Shown here: piece after piece, positions 36,228 through 49,078 of the stretch
How the letters are laid out: the number at the start of each line of letters is the position of its first letter
Numbering within the stretch: the first letter of the stretch is position 1
NCBI RefSeq assembly: GCF_028476545.1
Contig: NW_026731696.1
Span: 186,001-250,000 of the forward strand
Source: Physella acuta
Taxonomy: Eukaryota; Mollusca; Gastropoda; Physidae
DNA: 64,000 nt
Reading direction: 5' to 3'
The notes under the pieces: generated by a model
The model's input: only the letters and a program-made list of their open reading frames with translations
Database searches by the model: none
Told to the model about the DNA's origin: nothing
Made by a program: the position numbers and the translations under genes

Positions 36228-38690
36228 CGGGCTGTAAAGGGGGACTCTGGGGGCTGTCACTGGGGGATTCTGGGGGCTGTCATTGGAGGATTCTGGGGGC
36301 TGTCATTGGAGGATTCTGGGGGCTGTCATTGGAGGATTATGGGGGCTGTCATTGGAGGATTCTGGGGGCTGTCACTGGGGGATTCTGGGGGCTGTCACTG
36401 GGGGATTCTGGGGGCTGTCACTGGGGGATTCTGGGGGCTGTCACTGGAGGATTCTGGGGGCTGTCACTGGGGGATTATGGGGGCTGTCACTGGGGGATTA
36501 TGGGGGCTGTCACTGGGGGATTATGGGGGCTGTCACTGGGGGATTATGGGGGCTGTCACTGGGGGATTCTGGGGGCTGTCACTTGGGGATTCTGGGGGCT
36601 GTCACTGGGGGATTATGGGGGCTGTCACTGGGGGATTATGGGGGCTGTCACTGGGGGATTCTGGGGGCTGTCACTTGGGGATTCTGGGGGCTGTCACTGG
36701 GGGATTATGGGGGCTGTCACTGGGGGATTATGGGGGCTGTCACTGGGGGATTCTGGGGGCTGTCACTGGGGGATTATGGGGGCTGTCACTGGGGGATTCT
36801 GGGGGCTGTCACTGGGGGATTATGGGGGCTGTCACTGGGGGATTCTGGGGGCTGTCACTGGGGGATTATGGGGGCTGTCACTTGGGGATTCTGGGGGCTG
36901 TCACTGGGGGATTCTGGGGGCTGTCACTGGGGGATTATGGGGGCTGTCACTTGGGGATTCTGGGGGCTGTCACTGGGGGATTCTGGGGGCTGTCACTGGG
37001 GGATTCTGGGGGCTGTCACTGGGGGATTATGGGGGCTGTCACTGGGGGATTATGGGGGCTGTCACTTGGGGATTCTGGGGGCTGTCACTGGGGGATTATG
37101 GGGGCTGTCACTGGGGGATTCTGGGGGCTGTCACTGGGGGATTATGGGGGCTGTCACTTGGGGATTATGGGGGCTGTCACTGGGGGATTATGGGGGCTGT
37201 CACTGGAGGATTCTGGGGGCTGTCACTGGGGGATTATGGGGGCTGTCACTGGAGGATTCTGGGGGGGGGGGGCTGTCACTGGGGGATTATGGGGGCTGTC
37301 ACTGGAGGATTCTGGGGGCTGTCACTGGGGGATTATGGGGGCTGTCACTGGGGGATTATGGGGGCTGTCACTGGGGGATTATGGGGGCTGTCACTGGGGG
37401 ATTCTGGGGGGGGGCTGTCACTGGGGGATTATGGGGGCTGTCACTGGGGGATTCTGGGGGGGGGGGGCTGTCACTGGGGGATTATGGGGGCTGTCACTGG
37501 AGGATTCTGGGGGCTGTCACTGGGGGATTATGGGGGCTGTCACTGGGGGATTATGGGGGCTGTCACTGGGGGATTCTGGGGGGGGGGGCTGTCACTGGGG
37601 GATTATGGGGGCTGTCACTGGAGGATTCTGGGGGCTGTCACTGGGGGATTATGGGGGCTGTCACTGGGGGATTATGGGGGCTGTCACTGGGGGATTCTGG
37701 GGGCTGTCACTGGAGGATTCTGGGGGCTGTCACTGGGGGATTCTGGGGGCTGTCACTTGGGGATTCTGGGGGCTGTCACTGGAGGATTCTGGGGGCTGTC
37801 ACTGGGGGATTATGGGGGCTGTCACTGGAGGATTCTGGGGGGGGGCTGTCACTGGGGGATTATGGGGGCTGTCACTGGAGGATTCTGGGGGCTGTCACTG
37901 GGGGATTCTGGGGGCTGTCACTTGGGGATTCTGGGGGCTGTCACTGGAGGATTCTGGGGGCTGTCACTGGGGGATTATGGGGGCTGTCACTGGAGGATTC
38001 TGGGGGGGGGCTGTCACTGGGGGATTATGGGGGCTGTCACTGGGGGATTCTGGGGGCTGTCACTGGGGGATTATGGGGGCTGTCACTGGGGGATTATGGG
38101 GGCTGTCACTGGGGGATTCTGGGGGGGGGGGGCTGTCACTGGGGGATTATGGGGGCTGTCACTGGAGGATTCTGGGGGCTGTCACTGGGGGATTCTGGGG
38201 GCTGTCACTGGGGGATTATGGGGGCTGTCACTGGGGGATTATGGGGGCTGTCACTGGGGGATTATGGGGGCTGTCACTGGGGGATTATGGGGGCTGTCAC
38301 TGGGGGATTATGGGGGCTGTCACTGGGGGATTCTGGGGGGGGGCTGTCACTGGGGGATTATGGGGGCTGTCACTGGAGGATTCTGGGGGCTGTCACTGGG
38401 GGATTATGGGGGCTGTCACTGGGGGATTATGGGGGCTGTCACTGGAGGATTCTGGGGGCTGTCACTGGGGGATTATGGGGGCTGTCACTGGGGGATTCTG
38501 GGGGGGGGGGCTGTCACTGGGGGATTATGGGGGCTGTCACTGGAGGATTCTGGGGGCTGTCACTGGAGGATTCTGGGGGCTGTCACTGGGGGATTCTTGG
38601 GCGGGGGCTTTCACTAGTGGATTCTGGGGGACTATCACAGGGGGGGATTCAGGGGAACTTTCACTAGGGGATTCTGGGGGCTGTCACTAA
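36228..38690 (+). repeat. 2.4-kb, 23-bp G-rich minisatellite
   Basis: Over one hundred copies of TGGGGGATTATGGGGGCTGT CAC, with ATTCTG/ATTATG and GGAGG/GGGGG variants. Each unit has two runs of five G and some copies have runs of 8-12 G. The 23-bp period has no stop on the plus strand, so all three frames are open for 760-830 codons. These are not genes. Confidence 0.97.
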
Positions 38691-38974
38691 AGGTTGTGAG
38701 GGAATGCCACTGAGAATTAACTGGGGGTGTGGCTGAAAGATTGTGGAGGCAGTTAGTGAGGGATTCTGAGGTCTGTTCTTTAAGCAATCATAAGGACTGT
38801 CATTTGAGATAGTGTGAGGGTTGTCCATGGTTAGTAACTACTTAGATCAAATAATCGTCTTTTCTATACACGACACGCATAACAACACTTTAAAGTAATG
38901 TTTCAATAGTATTATACTTTTAAACTTAAAATGCTAATTATCTTTACAATTATGTACATTTAAAAAGTTAAATA

Positions 38975-39251
38975 ACTCAACATGGGTATTACTTTCCCCT
39001 TATTTCTGACCATTTCTCTCCCAAAATTATCTCCACGTTTGTCTAGTTTGAACCTCTAAGTAAAAGATTCCCTCTGTGTTTTGTTATCTTTAGATTACTT
39101 CTTTACATCTAATTGAATATCTAAAGAGTTTAAGATTTATGATAATTACATTGTGACTGGAGATTCACGGCTGCGGGGAGAAATTGGTTCAGTTGTGTTG
39201 GCCTACAACTGATCTCAAGATTTTAAACAGATGAGTCGGTAAAGCAACTCA
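38975..39251 (+). promoter_or_regulatory. Upstream block of chitinase C shared with chitinase B
   Basis: Homologous to the block upstream of chitinase B (GTTTGTCTAGTTTGA, GAGATTCACGG, TTGGCCTACAAC, AAGCAACTCAG). It ends in a possible 5' UTR donor CAACTCAG|GTCGGG. Promoter function is inferred from conservation only. Confidence 0.4.
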
Positions 39252-39309
39252 GGTCGGGTGAGGTAATTTTTGTTGTCGTAAACGTTCATGACGTAATATG
39301 ACATGCTTG

Positions 39310-40175
39310 GGGAAAGAGCAAGATTAATAGTTTCGTTTGGTGATAGTGTTAGACTTAAAGATTCGCTTGGGGATAGTGTTAGACTTAAAGATTCGTTTGG
39401 GGATAGTGCTAGACTTAAAGATTCGCTTGAGGATAGTGCTAGACTTGTAGATTCACTTGGTGATAGTCTAGACTTGTAGATTCGCTTGGGGATAGTGCTA
39501 GACTTAAAGATTCGCTTGGGGATAGCGCTAGACTTAAAGATTCACTTGGGGATAGTGCTAGACTTAAAGATTCGCTTGGGGATAGTCTAGACTTGTAGAT
39601 TCGCTTGGGGATATTGTTAGACTTGAAGTTTCTTTGGAGATAGTGTTAAATTTAAAGATTCGCTTAGGGATAGTGTTAGACTTGTAGATTCGCTTGGGGA
39701 TAGTGTTAGACTTCTAGATTCGCTTGGTGATAGTGTTAGACTTGTAGATTCGCTTGGGGATATTGTTAGACTTGTAGATTCGCTTGGGGATAGTGTTAGA
39801 CTTAAAGATTCGCTTGGGGATAGTGTTAGACTTGAAGTTTCTTTGGAGATAGTGTTAGATTTAAAGATTCGCTTAGGGATAGTGTTAGACTTGTAGATTC
39901 GCTTGGGGATAGTGTTAGACTTCTAGATTCGCTTGGTGATAGTGTTAGACTTGTAGATTCGCTTGGGGATAGTGTTAGACTTGTAGATTCACTTGGGGAT
40001 AATGTTAGACTTAAAGATTCGCTTGGGGATAGTGCTAGACTTAAAGATTCGCTTGGGGATAGTGTTAGACTTGTAGATTCGCTTGGGGATAGTGTTAGAC
40101 TTGTAGATTCACTTGGGGATAATGTTAGACTTAAAGATTCGCTTGGGGATAGTGTTAGACTTGTATATTCGCGTC
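39310..40175 (+). repeat. 29-30-bp minisatellite upstream of chitinase C
   Basis: About twenty-nine copies of AGATTCGCTTGGGGATAGTG then TTAGACTTA or TTAGACTTGT. It lies in the proposed 5' UTR intron. Blocks at 39610-39790 and 39830-39990 are copies of each other. Confidence 0.95.
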
Positions 40176-40274
40176 CGGTTAGATATTTTTGTTCACTGTG
40201 AATAACCTTAATAAAACCATGAGTTATTTTGGTGGCTTTAAACTGAAAAAAAAACACACACACATACACACTAA

Positions 40275-40400
40275 TGTGTTACTAATGATAAACTGCTATT
40301 CCAGATGTGATAATTAAAAATGGTAGCTGCAGTGAGGTTAATACAATAAGTAATAAAACACTAACACTATCTGTTTTATTACTTATTCCAGATGTGGTAT
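40275..40400 (+). repeat. Duplicated acceptor and start region, chitinase C
   Basis: CTATTCCAGATGTGATAATT (AG at 40303-40304) precedes the true TTATTCCAGATGTGGTAT (ATG 40392). The upstream copy reads ATG TGA, so it cannot start the protein. Confidence 0.8.
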
Positions 40401-41201
40401 CTATTCACTTTAGTGGTGCTGTTTGCCTTGGCTGGATGTGTAGGTTTGTGAATGTTTCATTGTTAGTTAATTTACATAAATATACGCCTCTTTATACATG
40501 GTAGGATTTGGAAGTTTAATTTTTGGCAACACGACGTAATAGTAGATTACTCAAATTAGACTTAGAGAAATGTCAATACACACAGGTATGGAATTTTAGG
40601 TCAACATATCTAACGAAAGCCTAAGAAAATCTGCAAAAATTATTTCAATTAAAAAAAAAAGCAGCACCCACTTCAGGTCTCATATAGACATATCCGCATC
40701 TCTATTCCAAATCCCAAATGCATGACATATCCCTACCGGGATTTTTTTACCAGACTTGACCTACTTGTATTCTCATTTTTTTTAAAATATTCGATTCAGG
40801 ACAGAAATAAAATCACATTTCTTACCAATAAAATGCTTTTTTGGGCTAAGAACGTTTCGAGTGAAATACAATGCACTGCAATAAATCAGATAATTGGGCC
40901 ATGAGACCCTTCTTTAAAATAGAACCTGTGACTTCTGTGTTTTTAACGCAATGCCACATTTCAAAGAAATCAAAGGTTGACAAAGTTTTATTCTACCTGC
41001 AGGGTCATCATGCGAGAGGCGTGTCTGCTACTACACGAACTGGGCCCAGTACCGACCTCAGCCTGGCAAGTTCGTCCCAGACAACATCAACGCCGCCTTC
41101 TGTACTCACCTCATCTTCGCCTTCGCCAAGTTAGCTAACGGCGAGTTAGCGGCCTTTGAGTGGAACGATGAGGACTCTGAATGGGGGACCCTGGGAATGT
41201 A

Positions 41202-41292
<91 letters not shown>

Positions 41293-44200
41293 GACAAAAC
41301 TATCCTAAACTATTACGCTAAGTTCGTATTTAAGATATAGGCCTACACACAAACATATAAAAAACAATCGGCTAATCATATAATTTAGCTACGAAGGTGG
41401 ATTTAAGGGTTTTTTAATGGTACCGTTGAATCAAGGGTACACAAATTAAGCGAGATGTTGAGATATTAGTTAATATTGTCATGTTTCTATTTTTGTAGAT
41501 TTCTGATAACGGGAAGTGGTACTTTACCTATGGTAGTCGATAACTTGCGAAAGTTTACAAATATCTATAACTTTGTATTCGCAGCTTTCTATCAACTTTT
41601 TCCGGTTACCGGAAATGGTAACTTACTCTATTTCTATGAGAACACAATAACTTGAGTTCTGTTTCACTTCGGTAGAAACAATTTTATTTTTAAGAATAAG
41701 GTCTTATACTTTCGATAACTTTTATTTTTTGAGTGACATCCGATATCCGGAAGAGGTAAGTTACTCTATTTCCGTTTTCTAGAATACCGATATATTAAGT
41801 ACTATTTCAATTAAGATACGTTCTAACTCACTGGTTTCTGTCAAATTTTGAGTGATTTTCAGTGATCATAAGTAGTAGTTATATTCTAATTCTAATAACT
41901 TTTCGTCTCTGTTTTCTCGAAAAGCAAGAATTTTTGTTACAAACTTCTATGGTCCGAGTAAAAATTCACTAGATCTACAACATGTGAGAAATCCGAGTTT
42001 AAAAACATCGAACGAAATAAAAACAAACTCCATCAATAAGTTCCCTAATTCATATTTTGCTTAGCCTATAACACAATTTTGTCATAGAACAGGAAAACGC
42101 TCATTCTGGGTGCTATGAAAATATTTGTTCAACGTGATTTGTTTTAGGTTCTCCTTGTTCAATAACCATAAGCGCAAACACAAGGGATTGAAAACTCTTC
42201 TGGCTGTCGGGGGCTACAACATGGGATCTGAACTGTTCACCAAGATGGTGGCTACCAAAGACAAACGAAAAAAGTTTATTCAAAGTTCTATTAGTTTCCT
42301 GAGGAAACACAACTTCGATGGCCTTGACCTTGACTGGGAGTACCCAGCAATGAGAGGCAGCCCCCCGGAAGACAAGCAAAAGTTTACCCAGTTGGTTGAG
42401 GTTAGGGTTTAGTTTACCCAGTTGGTTGAGGTTAGGGTTTAGTTTACCCAGTTGGTTGAGGTTAGGGTTTAGTTTACCCAGTTGGTTGAGGTTAGGGTTT
42501 AGTTTACCCAGTTGGTTGCGGTTAGGGTTTAGCTTTGGTTGAGGTTAGGGTATAGGTTTGGTTGAGGTTAGGGTTTAGTTTACCCAGTTGGTTGAGGTTA
42601 GGGTTTAGTTTACCCAGTTTGGTTGAGGTTAGGGTTTAGCTTTGGTTGAGGTAAGGGTTTAGTTTTGGTTGAGGTTAGGGTTTAGTTTACCCAGTTAGTC
42701 GATGTTAGGGTTTAGTTTACCCAGTTGGTTGAGGTAAGGGTTTAGTTTTGGTTGAGGTTAGGGTTTAGTTTTGGTTGAGGTTAGGGTTTAGTTTACCCAG
42801 TTGGTTGAGGTTAGGGTTTAGTTTACCCAGTTGGTTGAGGTTAGGGTTTAGTTTACCCAGTTTGGTTGAGGTTAGGGTTTAGTTTACCCAGTTGGTTGAG
42901 GTTAGGGTTTAGTTTACCCAGTTTGGTTGAGGTTAGGGTTTAGTTTACCCAATTGGTTGAGGTTATAGTTTAGTTTACCCAGTTGGATGAGGTTATAGTT
43001 TAGTTTACCCAGTTGGTTGAGGTTAGGGTTTAGTTTACCCAGTTGGTTGAGGTTAGGGTTTAGTTTACCCAGTTGGTTGAGGTTAGGGTTTAGTTTATCC
43101 AGTTGGTTGAGGTTAGGGTTTAGTTTACCCAGTTAGTTGAGGTTATAGTTTAGTTTGCCCAGTTGGTTGAGGTTAGGGTTTAGTTTACCCAGTTGTTTGA
43201 GGTTAGGGTTTAGTTTACCCAGTTGGTTGAGGTTAGGGTCTAGTTTACCCAGTTGGTTGAGGTTAGGGTTTAGCTTTGGTTGATGTTAGGGTTTAGTTTT
43301 GGTTGAGGTTAGGGTTTAGTTTTGGTTGAGGTTAGGGTTTAGTTTACCCAGTTGGTTGAGGTTAGGGTTTAGTTTACCCAGTTTGGTTGAGGTTAGGGTT
43401 TAGTTTACCCAAATGGTTGAGGTTATAGTTTAGTTTACCCAGTTGGATGAGGTTATAGTTTAGTTTACCCAGTTGGTTGAGGTTAGGGTTTAGTTTACCC
43501 AGTTGGTTGAGGTTAGGGTTTAGTTTACCCAGTTGGTTGAGGTTAGGGTTTAGTTTACCCAGTTGGTTGAGGTTAGGGTTTAGTTTACCCAGTTAGTTGA
43601 GGTTATAGTTTAGTTTACCCAGTTGGTTGAGGTTAGGGTTTAGTTTACCCAGTTGGTTGAGGTTAGGGTTTAGTTTACCCAGTTGGTTGAGGTTAGGGTC
43701 TAGTTTACCCAGTTGGTTGAGGTTAGGGTTTAGCTTTGGTTGATGTTAGGGTTTAGTTTTGGTTGAGGTTAGGGTTTAGTTTTGGTTGAGGTTAGGGTTT
43801 AGTTTACCCAGTTGGTTGAGGTTAGGGTTTAGTTTTGGTTGAGGTTAGGGTTTAGTTTACCTAGTTGGTTGAGGTTAGGGTTTAGTTTACCCAGTTGGTT
43901 AAGGTTAGGGTTTAGTTTACCCAGTTGGTTGAAGTTAGGGTTTAGTTTACCCAGTTGGTTGAGGTTAGGGTTTAGTTTACCCAGTTGGTTGAGGTTAGGG
44001 TTTAGTTTACCCAGTTGGTTGAGGTTAGGGTTTAGTTTACCCAGTTGGTTGAGGTTAGGGTCTAGTTTACCCAGTTGGTTGAGGTTAGGGTTTAGCTTTG
44101 GTTGATGTTAGGGTTTAGTTTTGGTTGAGGTTAGGGTTTAGTTTTGGTTGAGGTTAGGGTTTAGTTTACCCAGTTGGTTGAGGTTAGGGTTTAGTTTTGG

Positions 44201-46538
44201 TTGAGGTTAGGGTTTAGTTTACCTAGTTGGTTGAGGTTAGGGTTTAGTTTACCCAGTTGGTTGAGGTTAGGGTTTAGTTTACCCAGTTGGTTGAGGTTAG
44301 GGTTTAGTTTACCCAGTTGGTTGAGGTTAGGGCTTAGTTTACCCAATTGGTTGAGGTTAGGGTTTAGTTTACCCAGTTGGTTGAGGTTAGGGTTTAGTTT
44401 TGGTTTAGGTTAGGGTTTAGTTTACCTTGTTAGTCGAGGTTAGGGTTAAGTTTACCCAGTTGGTTGAGGTTAGTGTTTAATTTACCCAGTTGGTTGAGGT
44501 TAGGGTTTAGTTTACGCAGTTGGTTGAGGTTAGGGTTTAGTTTACCCAGTTGGTTCAGGTTAGGGTTTAATTTACCTAGTAATTCACAGTTGTCTTTAAG
44601 TTTAGTAGAATTAGAGTTTAATAAAATAAACAGGGAGTGATCTCCCCAAAACTTTCTCGAATATTCTTATATAACACTACACTATATAACAGATTACATT
44701 GTCTTCTTGTCTTGACCCACGTGCAAACTTTGAACGGTATCTGTCTTTAGTGTCCGAATTTTAGCTCGGGCGTTTCGATCTAGACAGACAGACAGACTGT
44801 CGACAGACAGAGGACGCACATTAAATAAAACCTTGTAAATTTAGTTGAATTAGACTTTATTAAAAGCGAAGACAAATATGTGTATTGTGTAAGTGTGAAA
44901 ATTATGTCAAGCGAATCTTGACGATGTGTGTATGTCTTACAGTTGTATAGTTGAATCATACAATAAATACGTAAATTCAAGCGCGTTTTAGCGATGGCTT
45001 CCTATTTGAACCATTCCCAGGAACTTAGAACGGCCTATGAACAAGAGGAGAAAACCAGTGGAAAACCCAGGCTTTTGTTGTCTGCTGCTGTTGCTGCTGG
45101 TAAAGAGAGCATTGATGCGGCCTATGATGTCAGTGCCATAGCCAGGTAAGTGTGCTCAGTGCCATAGCCAGGTAAGTGTGCTCAGTGCCATAGCCAGGTA
45201 AGGCTGACCAGTGATATTGCCAGGTAGAGCCTTTGAAATTGATTTTATTGCCGATATTATCAATTAGTACTAGCTAAAGTTTCCTTCAGTAATTGATAAT
45301 TGTGTTTGTCTTATCACTCTTGTAAATCCCCTGCATGCTTCTTGTCTATTGTAATTCGTGGATGCCGATTAAAACGTACAACATTAATTACAATTCGTTG
45401 CGGTCACGTGACCTTGTATCCACCAATCAGCAAACTGGACTTCATCAGCATCATGTCCTACGACTTCCACGGCAGCTGGGACCCGTTCACTGGACACAAC
45501 AGTCCACTCTACGGCCACCCAACAGACACTGGGTTAAACAAAAACTATCACATGGTATGCGATCACGCTTCCACTTTATATGTGTTTTATTTTATTTATT
45601 ATTTGGTTTGAAATTTAAAACAAAACTTTTAAAACCTATCTCTCTAACGACTAGTTTTCTACATTACAGTATATCCATGTTCACGCAAACGTATTTGTCA
45701 AGTTATAACAGGGCTACGGTTAGATGAAACGATACATTTAGGCCTAATAAACGAATCGATTTCTTTCGTATTTTCTTGAATAATTGGGTTACATTGTCAA
45801 ATCAAATTGATTTGTATGTATGTAATATCTTTTAATTTTAAATAAATTGAAACGTCCGTAGGATTTTGCTGCAAAATACTGGGTTTCGAAGGGCGCTCCA
45901 AAAGAAAAATTAAACATTGGTCTTGCAACCTACGGCAGAAGTTTCAGCCTAGCTAACTCTGGCGTCAGCAATGTGGGGGCGAAGACTGTAGGCCCCGGGC
46001 CCAGCGGGACATTTACCAGGGAGCCGGGATTTTTGGCCTATTATGAAGTAAATTTTCATATATCACACTTTCAGATAAATATTGATTTTAATAGCATTTA
46101 TTTGTTGTGTGTCATGTTATTAAAGCAAAACATTCAAACTTACCCATTCTCAAGTTTAGAAATAATTTCACTGGTTTTTTTTTAAGTTTTAGACAAAGCC
46201 TTGTCATTATGATAAATATAAGCTAGAATTAATGTAATGGCTTTGCATAAATTTTAAATAGTATATAATTATTCTAATAATCATATGTTAATAATCTATA
46301 TTAAAAATTGTTTTAAGTAAAGCTATTTAGTGCTCATTCTTTAAATCTCCAGGTTTGTGAAATGATCAAAAGTGGTGCTACGGTCCACCGTATTCCAGAA
46401 CAGAAAGTCCCATACCTTGTTAAGGGAAACGTCTGGGTAGGGTACGAGGATGCGGAAAGTTTGAGAACTAAGGTGACAATATATGCGATTGTTAAATGAT
46501 GGATGGATGGATGGACGGATGGATGGATGGATGGACGG

Positions 46539-46574
<36 letters not shown>

Positions 46575-49078
46575 ATGGATGGATGGATGGATGGATGGAT
46601 GGATGGATGGATGGATGGATGGATGGATGGATGGATGGATGGATGGATGGATGGATGGATGGATGGATGGATGGATGGATGGATGGATGGATGGATGGAT
46701 GGATGGATGGATGGATGGATGGATGGATGGATGGATGGATGGATGGATGGATGGATGGATGGATGGATGGATGGATGGATGGATGGATGGATGGATGGAT
46801 GGATGGATGGATGGATGGATGGATGGATGGATGGATGGATGGATGGATGGATGGATGGATGGATGGATAAACGGATGGATGGATGGATGGTTGGATTGAT
46901 GGATTGATGGATTGATGGATTGATATATTGATGGATTGATGGATTGATGGATTGATGGATGAGTGGATGGATGGGTGGATGGATGGGTCGGTACTGGGGC
47001 GCTGGCTAAACCGCCTAATTCAACTTAGTGAATTACTTTATTACCCCAACTTAGTTTTAGTCTTTTGCACTCACTTAAACGAATTTAGGCGCCATAGCTA
47101 ACACTGGAAGGCACGGGTGCCAAAAGCACTCTATCGGGGCTCCGGAGGACGCCCAAATTCGATTCAGTAACCTTTCTTATCCATAGTCTATAGTCTATCG
47201 CTTTGATTAAAACGAAATTATGCACCATAGCATTTACAGGATAAGCCCAGCGCCTGATTTAATTTAGTGAACGACAATGATACCCCAAGCTTATCCGCAA
47301 ACGGAAAAATAGAAGTAAACATAGAGGACATCAGGGGCTGGCTTCTAAACTGTTATTGATTAAAATTAATTAGTAATTAATACGTTCAGTGTATAAAATA
47401 AATAAATGGCAGTATTTAAAATATCTGTGTTTTACTTACCACATTCCATTTGATCAATCCACGCTAATTATGTAATTATGTATTTCCCAACACTAAAGCA
47501 AAGTAATAAATAGTTTTTGAAAAAATCAATCCATTAATTAAGGGAAGTAATTGTATTTTCCTAAATAATAATGGGGGTATTGATTGCTAAAGGCCTAAAA
47601 GTAAATCATTTTCAGATACAATTAGAATTTCTATATATATATATATAATTATCTTCTTGGAGACGATAGAAAACACCAAGCTGTAAGCGCACTCCCTACC
47701 ACCCCCACCCCTACATGGTCTGGTGAGCTGTGGTTCACGCTAAATGTTTACAATCGTAGAGCCGGGTTTAGTGACGGCAATTAGGGGCAGATAATTTAGT
47801 TTGAAACGATTTTAAACTTAGGGGAGGTAACTAAGAGGAGTTTACTTTCACGGGGGGGGGGGGTGGGGGGGGGTGGGGGTAGGGGTTGGGGGGAGGAGGG
47901 GGGGGGGGGTTATCGTCCTTAACCAGCTACTGTTAAAACAAATATTTTCAGTGGCAGCGTTAGTACTGTCAAATTCACAAATTATGATTTACTGAAAAGT
48001 AGAAAATAAAACAACTAAATAGCGGCGTATGATACGCCGCGGGTCGGCTCGTTTTGTTTAAAGCATATGTCTTAAATTAACACTTTAAGTTTGGAAAATG
48101 AAATTTGTTTTATAACACCTTTAGTATTAATTTTTATATCATTAATTTAGTTGATGAGCACTTTAGATATATCACCCTAACCCTATAGTGAGGAGGTCTA
48201 TTTTATATTACTTTTTATTGTAATCAAGGGTTCGCTGTCCGCCACAAAAATACAGAATTCAATTTTATGTATAAGATATAAGTGTGTGTGTATGTGTGAG
48301 TGCATGTGTAATGAGACTCCTACGTTTTATTGCCACATGTTTGTAATTCTGTACACCATTCTAACCTACAGACACCCATGTTAACATTCCTCCATCCTTT
48401 GTTCGCCACCAGGTGCAGTACATAACAACCAACGGCTACGGGGGCACCATGGTCTGGACCCTGGACAACGACGACTTCACCGGTCGCGTGTGTGGACTTG
48501 GACCCTACCCGCTGCTCAGTGCCATCACTGACGAGTGCAACTTACCCACAAAACACAAGTCAATGATTTATTCTAATTAGATACAACACACACAATTATC
48601 GCTTTTTAAGTATCACCATATGTATTAACAAATGTGGTCCTTAACCACGTAACCTGCCTACCTTTCAGAGTGTTGCTGTCGCAATCTCCACGTGGACTCT
48701 TTCGTTCCGTCATACAAAGACAAAGGGTAGCTGCACCACGTATACGATCCTCAGTGCTGAGAGACAATGGTAAGTCAAGACAGATTCCTGGTTGCCTGAT
48801 TGCATTGCTCAAACTGCTAAAATTCACTAAACCATTTACAGTGTCACAACGCCAGTTTGGTATGTGTACACAAACTTCACAACAAAACAACATGTTAACC
48901 AAATATACATTCCTTTTTAGTTCTGATACTTTAAAGTGTCTACAAAATAAAATTAAAATCCAAATTTAAAGCAACGATTTCTTAAGATAATATCTTTTAT
49001 CATTGAACGTTAACACTTCTATGTGGCACTAATATCATTGTTTACTGTCTTAAAGTGACCTCTTCAAGTACTGCCTAG
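40392..49078 (+). CDS. Chitinase C: secreted GH18 enzyme without a working CBM14 (441 aa if fully spliced, 407 aa if exon 8 reads through)
   Basis: Exons: 40392-40443, 41003-41198, 42148-42400, 45021-45145, 45431-45554, 45862-46047, 46353-46472, 48413-48558, 48669-48769, 49056-49078. Signal peptide [20 protein letters not shown]18 is complete with [10 protein letters not shown] (E147), [10 protein letters not shown] and [11 protein letters not shown] 7-bp deletion relative to B at the end of exon 1 removed the usual donor. TAG|GTTTGT can replace it in the same phase. The exon 8 donor is weak (CAA|GTCAAT). Without it, translation stops at 48578-48580. If it is used, exon 9 is open (33-residue linker) but exon 10 runs into TAG at 49076. 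Its CBM14 part lacks the first half and lies in another frame. Either way the product is a catalytic domain without chitin-binding module. Confidence 0.86.
41203..41285. repeat. (TA)n microsatellite after chitinase C exon 2
   Basis: Starts 4 bp after the donor, at the same place as the CA/TA tracts of B and D. Confidence 0.96.
41490..41935 (+). mobile_element. Diverged inner part of the 0.7-kb dispersed repeat
   Basis: Words such as TTTCTGATAACGGGAAGTGG, TACTTTACCTA and CCGGTTACCGGAAATGGTAA match the tandem core of the copies at 32.8 and 62.5 kb, at lower similarity. Confidence 0.5.
42376..44575 (+). repeat. 2.2-kb, 30-bp array seeded on chitinase C exon 3 donor
   Basis: Same unit as in B and D (ACCCAGTTGGTTGAG|GTTAG then GGTTTAGTTT). 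About seventy or more copies, with 18-bp short forms lacking the ACCCAG part (TTTTGGTTGAGGTTAGGG) and multi-unit blocks that repeat near 43.0, 43.5 and 43.8-44.2 kb. The true donor is at 42401. Confidence 0.97.
44620..44690 (-). mobile_element. Terminal fragment of the 0.7-kb dispersed repeat
   Basis: AATAAACAGGGAGTGATCTC then CCAAAACTTTCTCGAATATTCTTATATAA matches the end of the copy at 62523. Confidence 0.6.
45130..45225 (+). repeat. Short array of the chitinase C exon 4 donor
   Basis: CAGTGCCATAGCCAG|GTAAG occurs three times, then a decayed copy. This is the same unit as in B (about nine copies) and D (about twenty-eight). Confidence 0.93.
46496..46985 (+). repeat. (GGAT)n tetranucleotide array
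   Basis: About 370 bp of near-perfect GATG repeats, then a GATT-containing decayed part. It begins 23 bp after the exon 7 donor of chitinase C. The open frames (DGWM repeats) are artefacts. Confidence 0.97.
47632..48052 (+). mobile_element. Dispersed 0.4-kb repeat with terminal hairpin, copy 2
   Basis: Inverted relative to the copy at 21210. It begins with a TA run and AATTATCTTCTTGG and ends with GCGGCGTATGATACGCCGC and GGGTCGGCTCG. The middle contains long G-runs where copy 1 has C-runs. It lies in intron 7 of chitinase C. Confidence 0.78.

Noticed and set aside
36186-38690. Three overlapping open frames of 760-834 codons rich in Gly, Trp, Cys and His
   Set aside because: They follow entirely from a stop-free 23-bp tandem repeat that cycles through all frames. 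No splice signals, start context or homology.
42376-44575. Telomere-like TTAGGG/TTTAGGG words suggesting an interstitial telomere
   Set aside because: The period is 30 bp and derives from the exon 3 end plus intron start. The hexamer is not in tandem with itself.
46483-46907. DGWM-repeat frames
   Set aside because: (GGAT)n microsatellite translated in three frames.
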